From Clostridium omnivorum (GTDB taxonomy: Bacteria; Bacillota; Clostridia; Clostridiales; Clostridiaceae): a DNA stretch of 64,000 nucleotides. Under the pieces are notes generated by a model. It was given only the letters and a program-made list of their open reading frames with translations, was not told the DNA's origin and made no database searches. How positions within the stretch are numbered: the first letter of the stretch is position 1; each line of letters begins with the position of its first letter. The position numbers and the translations under genes are program-made. Location of the stretch: positions 2,753,501 to 2,817,500 of the forward strand of contig NZ_BRXR01000001.1 of NCBI RefSeq assembly GCF_026012015.1, read 5' to 3'. Positions 27,751 through 37,664 of the stretch are shown here, one piece after another.

Positions 27751-28807
27751 TGATAAGGGAATACTTATTAAGAATGTTTATTACATGCTCACATATGCTT
27801 TTCAAGTGCTGAAACAATCAAACTACGATGAAGTAGAGTCAGAAGAGTTTGAGAATATTCAAGACCTGTTTGCAGCCATCCTAGCTAAAGGAATTGCTCA
27901 GCAGCTGAAGCAGGGCCTATACCAGGAATACATTTCTAGATGCGATAACCTTTCAGTGTTACGCGGAAAACTGGATATCCATGGGACAATCAATAATAAG
28001 CTGCAGCGAAAGCAAAAACTTTCCTGTGAATATGATGAACTGTCGGAAAACAACGTGTTCAATCAGATTCTGAAGACTACAGCCATTATCCTATTACGGC
28101 AATCCACAGTGAGTGCTGAACGTAGGACTGCACTGAAAAAGGTTATGCTGTTCTTTGAGGGGGTGGACATGATTGAACCGGCTTGCATCAAATGGAATAT
28201 GCTGCAGTACCAGAGAAACAATCAGAGCTATAAAATGTTGCTTAATATTTGTTATTTTGTCCTTGACGGACTGTTAATGTCCACGGAAAAAGGTGAGTTT
28301 AAAATGGCTACATTCCTGGATGAGCAACATATGTCGCGCCTGTATGAGAAGTTTGTATTGGAGTATTACCGGTATCATCATCCTGACCTGCGGGCAACAG
28401 CTTCACAGGTGGCATGGAATCTTGACGATGGTGTAATTGATTTCCTGCCTATTATGCAGACAGATATCACACTGCGGTATGGAGATAAAATCCTTATCAT
28501 CGATACAAAGTATTATGCGCACACCATGCAGGTTCAGTATGATAGCAAAACGCTTCACTCCAATAATCTGTATCAGATTTTTACATACGTTAAAAATCAA
28601 GATGTAAGTAATACGGGTAATGTGGCTGGTATGTTGCTCTATGCCAAAACGGAAGAAACTATTACGCCAGACTGTGATTTTAATATGAGTGGGAACAAAA
28701 TCAGTGTCAAAACGCTGGACTTGAATATTGCTTTCAATGACATTGCCGCACAACTGAATAGAATTTCAGAATCATACTTTGGAGATGTCATAAAGAAGGA
28801 GGAGTAG
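27743..28807 (+). CDS. mcrC: McrC-type nuclease subunit
   Basis: Endonuclease partner of the preceding McrB; 354 residues. The start at 27743 is preferred over 27692 because it overlaps the mcrB stop by 8 bases and starts the conserved N-terminus (ILIKNVYYMLTYAF). The PD-(D/E)XK site is visible as Asp241 (in MQTDITL) and Asp254-x-Lys256 (in IIDTKYY). Shares the elevated GC of mcrB. The gene pair looks intact and functional. Confidence 0.92.
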   Translation: MTNDKGILIKNVYYMLTYAFQVLKQSNYDEVESEEFENIQDLFAAILAKGIAQQLKQGLYQEYISRCDNLSVLRGKLDIHGTINNKLQRKQKLSCEYDELSENNVFNQILKTTAIILLRQSTVSAERRTALKKVMLFFEGVDMIEPACIKWNMLQYQRNNQSYKMLLNICYFVLDGLLMSTEKGEFKMATFLDEQHMSRLYEKFVLEYYRYHHPDLRATASQVAWNLDDGVIDFLPIMQTDITLRYGDKILIIDTKYYAHTMQVQYDSKTLHSNNLYQIFTYVKNQDVSNTGNVAGMLLYAKTEETITPDCDFNMSGNKISVKTLDLNIAFNDIAAQLNRISESYFGDVIKKEE

Positions 28808-28887
28808 TAAATTTAGATACAGAAAATCAGAATTGTATCAAACAACATATGCTACGGACTAGGACCTTTATTTAATCATCTATAAAT

Positions 28888-29412
28888 AGTGGGAAGTTGT
28901 TCAACTTGAGATAGAGAGAAGGAGTGTATTTACTGAAACTTATGGTATATTTAAATTAGACTATGCAGCATCAGATAATCCTTTAGCAGAAAGAGTTATA
29001 TGTGAAAGTTATGGTAGTATATTTGGAAGAAAGACACGGCATTCACATATGAAAATTCTAAAAGAAAAGTTTGGATGCGTAGCAATAGGTATAAAATAAA
29101 AGGTGAAAAAGGCTGCAAGAATAAACACACTGATGATAAGATTTGTACAAGACTTTCATAAATACCTTCAATACCATTATTTAAAATAAGGATTTCTTTA
29201 TAGAGAAATGGAAAGACAGACTTAAGAGTGAGAATGTTTTAGTATGGTAAATACCAAAGCAGCATATAAAAATTATTGAAAATGCAGAAGTAACAAAATA
29301 ATTTGATGTGAATTTGTTTTTAAAGTAAATAGAAAAGATGACTGTATTTGAATGGAAAAATACAATTATATGTTTGCTTGATGGGACGGAGATACAAGTT
29401 GTAATTGAATAA
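28888..29412 (+). pseudogene. Decayed large serine recombinase, C-terminal part
   Basis: Only the second half of a large serine recombinase can be read, with no start codon. First an open frame at 28890-29099 encodes VQLEIERRSVF, then KLDYAASDNPLAERVICESYGS where the zinc-domain cysteine pair is already lost. Frameshifted stretches then read KGEKGCKNKHTDDKI and ENAEVTK, and finally the normal recombinase tail TVFEWKNTIICLLDGTEIQV. This family integrates and excises phages and conjugative elements by site-specific recombination. Its position directly downstream of mcrBC suggests that the element carrying mcrBC, or one next to it, used this enzyme. Confidence 0.8.
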
Positions 29413-29420
29413 GTTTTATT

Positions 29421-29468
29421 AAAATAGGCGACTAAGGCGTTAATTGCACTTTGGTCGTCTATTTTTTA
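29421..29468. terminator. Terminator between recombinase relic and endonuclease gene
   Basis: AATAGGCGAC pairs with GTCGTCTATT (one G bulge), followed by TTTTTT. It lies between two convergent coding regions. Confidence 0.7.
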
Positions 29469-30479
29469 TTGATAATGAAATAAATGAAAATTTGCTATTA
29501 AAGGAGTAAGAGATTTAATACTGAAAAAGTGATTTCTACATATATCTTTTTCTTTTCCAAAGCCTAGTACGTCTTTTAGCTTAAGTGAATCATCTAACTT
29601 TGACAGCGGTAAAAAGTATAAATTTAACTTGGGAAAGAGTGATTTTATGAAAGAATAATTTTCTTTGCAATAATTATAAATCTCGTAATATTTTTGGTCA
29701 TAACTACAAATTATATTGTATAAATGTGGATTCAAGGTAATACTATATTCGTTTAATTTATGTAATCTTCTAAATGCATCAGCATAGTTATTAGAAAATT
29801 CTATTTCAAATGCAGCGACTGGGATGATGTTTTCATACCATATTACATCAATTCTATCTATCACTTTATTTGATGATATAGTTACTAAATCAGCAGGCTG
29901 AGGAGTTTTGGCAATAAGCAAGTTTGTATTAAGTCTTTTCAATTTCTTCTTATCATTTATAGCTATATTTACTTTGTAGCCTAAGCTTTCGCCTAAGTTT
30001 AGTATATAACTTTGAATTATTTCATGTCGTGTTTTATTAGGTAAATTACTAATGTAATAGTTTTTTCTTATTATTTCATCTACTGTAGCAAGTTCAAATT
30101 GAATTTTTATTGTTTCCGGATATTTATTACCAAATCTAACAATTCCATCTCCTTCATAATAACCCAAAACCCTATTTCTTTCTTTGTTATAACCTTTAAC
30201 TTTATTGGTATATACCATATTTTGATAAAGTTCATCATGTATGAAATCAAGTTTAGGATTATAAAGAACAAAAGGGTTTCCATCTATTCTAGATAATCCA
30301 ACTAATAGATATTTACTTTCATTATTAACGATGGTGGATACTTTATTAAATGAAAAATCAGTAAAATTATTTTCATCAAAAGTCCTTATATAATCAAAGC
30401 TTGTAACAATAGTATAATCTATCAAAGTTTTTTTTAATTCTTTATGCTTTTCCAAAGTTTTTGATACCTCGCTAAACAA
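29466..30479 (-). CDS. Putative type II restriction endonuclease
   Basis: A 337-residue protein encoded divergently from a DNA methyltransferase, which is the classic restriction-modification layout. In the middle, around residues 200-235, DRIDVIWYENIIPVAAFEIE has the D ... E-x-E spacing of a PD-(D/E)XK nuclease variant; the usual Lys is replaced by Glu, as happens in BamHI. No other domain was recognised. The start codon is TTG with no clear ribosome binding site, so the true start is uncertain. The recognition site cannot be inferred. Confidence 0.6.
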   Translation of the reverse strand: MFSEVSKTLEKHKELKKTLIDYTIVTSFDYIRTFDENNFTDFSFNKVSTIVNNESKYLLVGLSRIDGNPFVLYNPKLDFIHDELYQNMVYTNKVKGYNKERNRVLGYYEGDGIVRFGNKYPETIKIQFELATVDEIIRKNYYISNLPNKTRHEIIQSYILNLGESLGYKVNIAINDKKKLKRLNTNLLIAKTPQPADLVTISSNKVIDRIDVIWYENIIPVAAFEIEFSNNYADAFRRLHKLNEYSITLNPHLYNIICSYDQKYYEIYNYCKENYSFIKSLFPKLNLYFLPLSKLDDSLKLKDVLGFGKEKDICRNHFFSIKSLTPLIANFHLFHYQ

Positions 30480-30567
30480 TATTTTATTTATTATAACCAG
30501 AAAAGTATTTTATATTATTATCCAAGAATATGAATAAGTGTATAGTATTTTTAATGGATGATAATCA

Positions 30568-31353
30568 ATGAATCAAATTAAGATTAACAATACGGATTGT
30601 TTAAGCGGTTTGAAGAAAATGGAGGATTGTTCAATTGATTTGGTTATTACTTCACCACCATATGAAAACTTGAGAGATTACAATGGGTATGTTTTTAATT
30701 TTAATTATTTTAAAGATGTTGCTAATGAATTATTAAGGTGCTTAAAAGATGGAGCAGTAATAATATGGGTTGTTGCTGATAAGACTTCAAATGGATCAGA
30801 ATCGGGAGAATCATTTAGACAGGCTTTATATTTTAAAGAAATAGGGTTTAAATTGTGGGATACAATGATTTTTGCAAAATTTAACCCCACACCTAAGAAT
30901 CACAGAAGATATGAACAAGAGTTTGAGTATATGTTTGTTTTTGCAAAAGGAAAACCTAAATGTTTTAATCCTATACTTATTCCATGTAAATTTAACGGTC
31001 AAGAGAGAACAGGAACTTATAGACATAATAAAAATGGTCAACTGAAAAAACTTAATACAGCTGGAAATGTTAAAGAAATGAAAATTAAGGGAAACATATG
31101 GTATTACACTGTAGGTAAAAATTGTACTAAGGTCTTGTTAGCGCATAAACATCAAGCTATATTTCCTGATAAATTGGTTGAAGACCATTTAATAACATGG
31201 TCTGTTGAAGGTGATGTAGTTCTAGATCCTTTTATGGGGAGTGGAACAGTCGCTAGAATGTGTAATAAAATGAATAGAGCATTTATTGGCTTTGAGATAA
31301 GTAAAGAATATTGTGAACTTGCAGAAAAACTAATTAAAAGTATTGAAGAATAG
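30568..31353 (+). CDS. DNA methyltransferase, beta class (N4-cytosine or N6-adenine)
   Basis: A 261-residue methyltransferase. The catalytic motif IV T-S-P-P-Y is at residues 28-32 and the AdoMet-binding motif I D-P-F-M-G-S-G-T at residues 220-227, an order that defines the beta class. S-P-P-Y fits N4-cytosine or N6-adenine transfer; sequence alone does not decide. It is divergent from the putative endonuclease at 29466-30479 and should protect the host from it. Both are flanked by recombinase-end relics. Confidence 0.9.
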   Translation: MNQIKINNTDCLSGLKKMEDCSIDLVITSPPYENLRDYNGYVFNFNYFKDVANELLRCLKDGAVIIWVVADKTSNGSESGESFRQALYFKEIGFKLWDTMIFAKFNPTPKNHRRYEQEFEYMFVFAKGKPKCFNPILIPCKFNGQERTGTYRHNKNGQLKKLNTAGNVKEMKIKGNIWYYTVGKNCTKVLLAHKHQAIFPDKLVEDHLITWSVEGDVVLDPFMGSGTVARMCNKMNRAFIGFEISKEYCELAEKLIKSIEE

Positions 31354-31388
31354 AGATTATTGATAAAATATTATTATTCTCATTATAA

Positions 31389-31465
31389 AGAATAACTGCA
31401 TTTGAAGAGAAAATATTATTGCAAGCATGCTTGATGGGACTGAAATATAAGCTTTAATTGAATAA
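31389..31465 (+). pseudogene. Second relic of a serine recombinase 3' end
   Basis: About 75 bases closely match the last codons of the recombinase relic at 29339-29412, including the L-D-G-T-E-I tail, but with shifts and a stop inside (reading MLDGTEI then a stop). It lies just downstream of the methyltransferase, giving direct repeats on both sides of the restriction-modification pair. Confidence 0.7.
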
Positions 31466-31470
31466 TAAAA

Positions 31471-31517
31471 TAAAAGAAGACTGATTTCTTATCATAATCA
31501 GTCTTCTTTTATTTTTT
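31471..31517 (+). terminator. Strong terminator after the methyltransferase/recombinase tail
   Basis: AAAAGAAGACTGATT (31472-31486) pairs perfectly with AATCAGTCTTCTTTT, followed by ATTTTTT. Confidence 0.85.
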
Positions 31518-31596
31518 GAATAGAAAGGAGAGGATGGTGGCTATAATCTAAATATTATAATGTATTTTATTGTAAAGGGAAGCGGTGCTTTAGGAA

Positions 31597-33258
31597 ATGC
31601 TTAAGGTAGAGGAGTATATTACTAAAAGAAAAAAGGAAAATAAAATTGATGAATTCGACTTTAAGAAACATTCGGAGAATATGGCAAGTATTATTAAGTA
31701 TGTAACTGATTATTTTAATAATTATTTAAGTTTAGAGGATTACGATTATGAAAGAGTAAAAACTCAGCAAACAGTAGACAAGTTTAAGGATGATATACAA
31801 AAAAAATATCCAGAAACACATGATTATATAATTTTATATTATTTTGATAATAAAATACGATTGGATAAATATGTTGCTAAAGCTTATGAAGATATTAAAG
31901 ATAGTGAGTTATTTTACAAAGAAGAAGATTATAACAATGTTGCTGAATATGTTATTGAAAAAAAGCTAAATGTTCAAATGAATGAAATGTTATTTCACAA
32001 GTTATCCGTAATGGCACGAGAATATAAACAAATTGAGAATGAATGTCCAAGTATTTCTGAAATGAAGGAGCTTGATAATGCATTAGTAGATTGGGTAAAG
32101 GCTGTATTTAGAAAGTATCATGTCGATTTATTGAATTATTCAGGTGAGATTGCATATCATTACTATAAAACTTATGTAGTTACAGAATATGATAGAGATA
32201 CTGATACCTTTTATCATATAAATAATTATGACTATAGGTATCAAGAAAATCCATTTGATATTGATGATATTTATGCCAGAAATGAGCATAGAGATTTTAT
32301 TAAGGATCATAAGGGTGAGCTTGAAATGCTGATAATGTACTGTTGGCTAAATGATTATATAAAAGATTTAGATTATTGGCCGGAATATGTTCAACTTTCT
32401 ATTGATTCAAATAGAGTAAGGTTATCAAAAAGAAAGCGTGTATTTATACCAGTTCAGATTTCTTATATTAATTATCCGTCTGAAATAGTAACTGCAGGTA
32501 AATATATTGAAACAATTAATGGAGTAATTGAAAAAGACCCAGGTAAAAACTATGTATTAAGGATATCTTATGTAAAAAGTAATGATGAAGTATGGAAAGA
32601 TAAAAAGGCTTTAGAATCTTTAATTGGTAATTTACAAAATAGTTTTAAGCGATACGGAGCACCAGATCTTGTAGAATTTCAATCTCCATATAAAGCAGCA
32701 GGATATAGTAAGGAAAATTTCTTTGAAAGTTATCAAGCATTTGAGAAAGGCTTACTTGGATTTATCAAGACTAAAATAGCTATAATAAATGGAAATATAA
32801 AAGGAAGTAAAGGAAAAGAGTTTTTATTTTCATCTATAGATGACATTTTGAAGTTATATAATACCTCCAAACAATTAAGCCTAAGATTGAAATTATCTGT
32901 GGATTTTAATGACAGTAATAGAAAAAATATTTTGAAGGAAAAAATGAATGAGACAATTAATGCTTTATCTTCTATAAGAAGTTTTATTGTGGCAATTCAT
33001 CTTAATAAAATTGATTCATGGAGTAATTATAGAGGAATATTTGATGAAGATGGTAAGCATGCATACATGAGCGTTTATGATTATCAAACAGTTTCAACTT
33101 TTATGCAAGGGTTAGCGACCATTGTACAAGATAGCAAAGTAAGATATTTAATTCCGGAGAAAATTGATAAAGAAGAGAAACTTGAAGAACTAATAGATAC
33201 ATTATACCGTGCAGGCTTTTGTTTTGAAAAAGGTGGTAGTATTGGTGAAAAGCAGTGA
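31597..33258 (+). CDS. Unknown protein A of a three-gene operon, 553 aa
   Basis: A large soluble, lysine- and tyrosine-rich protein without signal peptide, membrane helix or recognised motif. The N-terminal 200 residues read as helical, followed by a tyrosine-rich acidic stretch (about 205-240). The C-terminal half mixes strands (FIPVQISYINYP, YVLRISYVKS) with long helices. An upstream GGAAGCGG is a poor ribosome binding site. It overlaps the next gene by 14 bases, so the three genes are probably co-translated. Function unknown; the setting between restriction genes and phage relics suggests a defence or phage-derived role (inference). Confidence 0.7.
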   Translation: MLKVEEYITKRKKENKIDEFDFKKHSENMASIIKYVTDYFNNYLSLEDYDYERVKTQQTVDKFKDDIQKKYPETHDYIILYYFDNKIRLDKYVAKAYEDIKDSELFYKEEDYNNVAEYVIEKKLNVQMNEMLFHKLSVMAREYKQIENECPSISEMKELDNALVDWVKAVFRKYHVDLLNYSGEIAYHYYKTYVVTEYDRDTDTFYHINNYDYRYQENPFDIDDIYARNEHRDFIKDHKGELEMLIMYCWLNDYIKDLDYWPEYVQLSIDSNRVRLSKRKRVFIPVQISYINYPSEIVTAGKYIETINGVIEKDPGKNYVLRISYVKSNDEVWKDKKALESLIGNLQNSFKRYGAPDLVEFQSPYKAAGYSKENFFESYQAFEKGLLGFIKTKIAIINGNIKGSKGKEFLFSSIDDILKLYNTSKQLSLRLKLSVDFNDSNRKNILKEKMNETINALSSIRSFIVAIHLNKIDSWSNYRGIFDEDGKHAYMSVYDYQTVSTFMQGLATIVQDSKVRYLIPEKIDKEEKLEELIDTLYRAGFCFEKGGSIGEKQ

Positions 33259-34210
33259 AATAGATATATATGATGAAATAGAATTTCGTTCATGGGTTAA
33301 AAAGATTAATCTAGCTTTAGATGATCAGAATTATTGTAATATAATTGAAGATCATAATCGTGAGATGGATAACAGAAAGAATATCAGTAAGAATAGGTAT
33401 TTGGAAAATCTGCCTTTCGAGGTAAGGTGGAGTATGGAGAGAGAAATTAATCCCTACCAAAATGAAAGAAAAACAGTTGTAATGAGCATAAATACCTCAG
33501 AAAAGACAAGAGCTAAAGCTTATAAATTTATGAATGCTTTTATAAATAACATCTCTAAAATTGGCGGCAGAGTATATGTTGATAAAACAGAAGATAATGA
33601 TAATACGATGTTTACATTGTTAGAGAGTAGATATAAATGTAACTTATATGAAAAGCAAGTCAAGTTAAGAAATAGGATAAAGACAGAAAATAGAGAAATG
33701 AGTCCTTTATACGAGTCGGAGTATAATGGTGATTTGTACTTTGAAGTTTTTGCTGAAGATAAAAATGATAAATGGGAATCATTACAGACTATAGATATTA
33801 ATAACTCACATGTTGTGGAAAGTGAATTAGCAGATTTGTTTTGGAAATTAAGGGATGATGCAATATCCAAAAAGATTATTATAGATCAAGAAATAGCAAA
33901 GCAGCAAGAACTGAGAGAAAAACAAATTAGACAATGTGAAGAAGACAAGATACGTGAAGAACGAACCCGTTTAGAAAAAGAAGAATTGGTAAAGAAACAG
34001 AAAATGCAAGAAAAGATAAAAACGCATATGGATAAATGGGAATATACTAATAGAGTTTTAATGTATATCAATGAGTTGCGTTCTGTGTCAGGTGTAAGTG
34101 ACAATGAAAGAACGCTGCTTTTAAATTATTGTGACTATGTTGAAAAAATCTATAGTAAATCAGAAGTTTACAAAGAAATTTTAGAGTTCTCGCAAGAATT
34201 AGAAACGTAA
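33245..34210 (+). CDS. Unknown protein B of a three-gene operon, coiled-coil tail
   Basis: About 321 residues from GTG at 33245, which has AAGGTGG about 8 bases upstream; an in-frame GTG at 33209 is less likely. The middle part (RAKAYKFMNAFINNISKIGG onward) encodes a domain followed by a charged coiled coil (about residues 215-270). From memory this order matches an uncharacterised bacterial family, in which an 'A-x-R-I-M-D-A-L-I' domain is followed by a basic coiled coil; this is a low-confidence resemblance. It overlaps gene A by 14 bases and is followed by gene C after 14 bases. Confidence 0.65.
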   Translation: MKSSEIDIYDEIEFRSWVKKINLALDDQNYCNIIEDHNREMDNRKNISKNRYLENLPFEVRWSMEREINPYQNERKTVVMSINTSEKTRAKAYKFMNAFINNISKIGGRVYVDKTEDNDNTMFTLLESRYKCNLYEKQVKLRNRIKTENREMSPLYESEYNGDLYFEVFAEDKNDKWESLQTIDINNSHVVESELADLFWKLRDDAISKKIIIDQEIAKQQELREKQIRQCEEDKIREERTRLEKEELVKKQKMQEKIKTHMDKWEYTNRVLMYINELRSVSGVSDNERTLLLNYCDYVEKIYSKSEVYKEILEFSQELET

Positions 34211-34224
34211 GGGTAGGAATAGAA

Positions 34225-35319
34225 ATGAAAATAATTATTGAAGATACCAGTCTGGTTGATAAAGAATTAGATAATAAAATTCGTGAAAAATTAAAAGATA
34301 TTGTTCAAGAACTTGATAAAAGCAAAAAATACAAGTTGGATTTAGAATTTTGTGAAGATTTGATTCAGTGTGAATGTCAAATAGATTCATATGAAATACC
34401 AGAAGAGGAGTTGCCGCCATACCAAAGAGGAAAAATGTTAAAGGGTAAAGAGAAAATGTATGCATTATTAAGCTATCGAGTTGGTTCTGCTAAAAATATA
34501 GTTAAAGAATATGGAATAAACTTAGGAACTAGTAATATTCAAGGAACACCATTCATGGAATTAAATAAAATAGAGTTAAGACTTGAGGGAGAAGAAGATA
34601 CTGAGTTAGATAATGGTAGTAAACGAATAAAAGAAAAGAAAGTTACGGTTAATATGGTAATGCCAAGTTTTTCAGCATTTATTGAAAATATCAATAAAGC
34701 TTTCAAGTATATTGAACAAAATGGAGAAACTGAATTAGAGAATGCATTTGATGATAAAAAAGAGTATGATAAATATAAATCTCTTGTTGGTAAAGATATG
34801 CTATATAACATGTTAATTGATTTTAAAAAAGTATATGGTGATAAGTGGATATATTCAAAAGAATATAAATCAGAGTTAAAAGAGAAATTTATAAAGACTA
34901 TAAAAATTAAAGCTGGGATTATATGTGATGATGAACTAAAAGAAAGTATCTTAAAACCACTTGAGTTAAAAACAGTATTAATATTTGAAATACCTGTTTA
35001 CAAAGTAACTAAGAAAAATAATGGAGCTAATAAAAGTATTGGTTACGTTAGGTTGTTAACAAACGGACAAATGATTAATGTTAAGTTTCAACCGCATAAT
35101 AAATCATATGCACTTCCTGATGAAACTTTTCAACAGTGTTTTGTTAGTGTAACTTCCAAGGAGGATAATAGAAAAATCTTAAAAATGATTGAAGATCTTA
35201 TTCATAAAGTCGATGAAAACTGTCAGAGCTTTGGTTATAAACTTGAAAAAGATATAATTCATAATGTATTAGGATATATGGATATAAAGAATATTTTAAA
35301 GAAAGCTAGAGAAGTATGA
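34225..35319 (+). CDS. Unknown protein C of a three-gene operon, 364 aa
   Basis: Soluble, charged protein with no recognised domain. The N-terminus is mixed alpha/beta (KIIIEDTSLVDKELDNKIRE), a lysine/glutamate-rich helical centre follows, and a late segment (YVRLLTNGQMINVKFQPHN) reads as a beta-hairpin. A GGGTAGG sits about 9 bases before the start. It completes the operon with genes A and B; no terminator is obvious directly after it. Confidence 0.65.
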   Translation: MKIIIEDTSLVDKELDNKIREKLKDIVQELDKSKKYKLDLEFCEDLIQCECQIDSYEIPEEELPPYQRGKMLKGKEKMYALLSYRVGSAKNIVKEYGINLGTSNIQGTPFMELNKIELRLEGEEDTELDNGSKRIKEKKVTVNMVMPSFSAFIENINKAFKYIEQNGETELENAFDDKKEYDKYKSLVGKDMLYNMLIDFKKVYGDKWIYSKEYKSELKEKFIKTIKIKAGIICDDELKESILKPLELKTVLIFEIPVYKVTKKNNGANKSIGYVRLLTNGQMINVKFQPHNKSYALPDETFQQCFVSVTSKEDNRKILKMIEDLIHKVDENCQSFGYKLEKDIIHNVLGYMDIKNILKKAREV

Positions 35320-35456
35320 AGAAGAATAAAGAAAAGAAATCAGCTATCACGTGATTCTGTGAGAGGATATTGTAAGAGACCTGGACTATATGTTTTTGGT
35401 AAAGGGTTAGCTATGTAGTAAAAGATGTTAGTGAAGGAAGAATTCATATATGTACT

Positions 35457-35651
35457 TTGTCTACAATTGGGCAAAGAAATAAGCAGAATGCTACAAGTAG
35501 AAAGAGAAAATACTGCTGTATGGAATGTATGAGATTGTGGGACAAAACATATCGGAAAGCACTTGAGTTAACATGTTCATACTGTGGAAAAAATTTAAGC
35601 CTTAAGTATTTTAAATATTACAGCAGAGACTGCTACATTAATGATAAATAA
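35457..35651 (+). CDS. Small cysteine-rich ORF, probably a fragment
   Basis: About 64 residues with C-C-x2-C (YCCMECM) and C-x2-C (CSYCGK), a zinc-ribbon-like arrangement. The frame is open for some 20 codons upstream of the TTG without a good start, so it is probably the tail of a longer, broken gene. Proximity to the terminase relic suggests a phage origin, for example an HNH or zinc-binding protein, but this is not shown. Confidence 0.4.
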   Translation: MSTIGQRNKQNATSRKRKYCCMECMRLWDKTYRKALELTCSYCGKNLSLKYFKYYSRDCYINDK

Positions 35652-35918
35652 ATAGAAGATAATCTAAATAGAGATAACAATTTTAGTTTATGATATAATT
35701 CTAGAGCTGAAAACGGGTTAAAAAGAAACTTTGTCAATGATAGCAATCAAAAATTCGTTGATTATTATTGGTAATTTTAATGATAGTGTTTATGGATAAT
35801 TTAAATAGGCTTGTAAATCACATGGAATAGAAACAATATTATTAGATGAACATATGTTTTTGAAAGTGATAAAAGAAAATAAGAACTAGCAATTGATTGT
35901 TTTAAGTGAGAATTTGTT

Positions 35919-35953
35919 TAAGCATCCTTGAATTCAGAGGATGCTTTTATTAT
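35919..35953 (+). terminator. Terminator upstream of the terminase relic
   Basis: AAGCATCC (35920-35927) pairs with GGATGCTT (35939-35946), followed by TTATT. Confidence 0.7.
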
Positions 35954-36011
35954 ACATAAGTTTACAAACAAGCTCACAAAGTTTTGTTATAAATTTAAGA
36001 GGAGTAAATAA

Positions 36012-37545
36012 ATGTATGATGATGCAAAAGCACAGAGAGTTGTTAATTTTATTAACTGCTTAAAGAATTTAAAAGGTCAGTGGAGATGCGTTACATTTGA
36101 CTTACTTCCTTTGAAACGTAAAATTATTAGAGATATTTTTGGAAATGTTAAAGAAAATGGATAACGTATATATAACACTACATATATAGAAATCCATAAG
36201 GAAAATGGTAAATCTGGGCTTGTAGCAGCAGCCGCACTTCTTATGACTTGTGGAGATAATAAATGCGTGGCTGAAGTTTATGCCTGTGCTCCTGATAGAC
36301 AACAGGCTTCAATAGTATTTGATGTTGCCATTGAAATGATTAATCAGTGCCTAGCACTTAAAAAAAGAATTAAGATGATTATGCCTGTAAAAAGTACTGT
36401 ATATAAACTTACAAATAGTTTTTATTAAGTTATATCGTCATAAGCCTATACAAAACACGGACTTAATGTACATGTGATTATATTTGATAAATTCCATGCT
36501 TAACCAAATAAAGATTTGTTTGATGTTATGACTAAAGGTAGTGGTGATACAAGAACTCAATCATTATTTTTTCAATAACTAGAGCGGGCACAGATAGAAA
36601 TTCTTTGTGTTTTGAGCGGCACCAAAAGGTTTTGGATATAATTGAAGGCAAAAAAATAGAGTCAACCTTTTATGCTGTTATATGTTGGATAAATGATAAT
36701 GATGATTGGGGATTAGAGAAGGATTGGTATAAAGCAAATTCAGCCTTAGAACATACTATTGATATTGAGAAGGTTAGAAATGCGTATAAAAGTGAAAGAG
36801 AAAATATCGCTGAAGAAAATATATTTACATAGCTAAGATTAAATCAATGGGTAAAACAATCATCTTGTTGCATGCAGATGGATAAACGGATCAAGTGTGA
36901 TTTTAATATAGATATAGATTTGTCAAGAGGCAGTGAGTGTTATAGAGGACTTGACCTTTCAAGTACTACAAATATTACTGTTTTTGCTTTAGTTTTTCCT
37001 CCAAGCAGATCATATTAAAGATATATAACACTTCCTTATTTTTGGATACCAGAAGATAATCTAAAACTTAGTGTAAGAAGGGAGTACTTTATGCTGTATT
37101 GGAGAAACAAGGTTTTATAAAAGCTACTGAATGAAATGTTGTTAACTATGGATTTATTGAAATTTCTATTGGAGAGTTAGGAACAAAATACAATATTAAA
37201 GAAATAGCTTTTGACAGATTGGGAGCAGTTTAAATGGTACAGAATCTTGAAGGTATGGGATTTGCAGTAGTTTCATTTGGACAAGGTTATAAGTATATGT
37301 CGCCATCTTCAATGGAGTTAATGAAACTAACACTTGAGCAGAAACTAGCATATGGAGGAAATCCAGTTCTTTTATGGATGATGGACAATATATATGTTAA
37401 GAGTGACTATGTAGGAAATGCTAAGTATTATAAAGAGAAAAGTACAGGAAAAATAGACGGAGATGTGGAGCTTATTATGGCGCTTGACAGGTCTATAAGG
37501 AATAGTGGTAGTTTTAGCAGTGTGTATGATGAAGTGGGATTTTAG
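36012..37545 (+). pseudogene. Decayed phage terminase large subunit (TerL)
   Basis: A GAGGAG site and ATG at 36012 start a frame broken by many stops and shifts, yet its pieces line up in order with a terminase. They are: an N-terminal helical part; KENGKSGLVAAAALLMTCGD and AEVYACAPDRQQASIVFDV (the ATPase Walker A region and the following strand); IFDKFHA in the middle; TRAGTDRNSLCFERHQKV; RGLDLSSTTNITVF (nuclease motif I); and AFDRLGAV, MVQNLEGMGF, then KSTGKIDGDVELIMALDRS near the end. Terminase packages phage DNA and cuts it. The gene is beyond repair, so the prophage is dead. Confidence 0.88.
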
Positions 37546-37664
37546 TTATATAATAAAGACATTTTAATGACTAGATAGCTATATACTGTATTGAGAAGTT
37601 TATTGAAAAACAAAATCTATAGTACTTATGTTATAATAAATATATAAAATTAAGGAGTGTTGGT

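Larger units (their letters stand above)
35320..36011. other. Mostly decayed DNA around a small cysteine-rich ORF
   Basis: Apart from the ORF at 35457 and the terminator at 35919, this holds only frame-disrupted sequence. It precedes a phage terminase relic and may be remains of small phage genes. Confidence 0.45.

Noticed and set aside
28403-28753. Minus-strand ORF of 116 aa inside mcrC
   Set aside because: Shadow of the mcrC gene, which has a clear nuclease motif in the plus frame.
33520-33870. Minus-strand ORF of 116 aa
   Set aside because: Serine- and leucine-rich antisense shadow of the gene at 33245.
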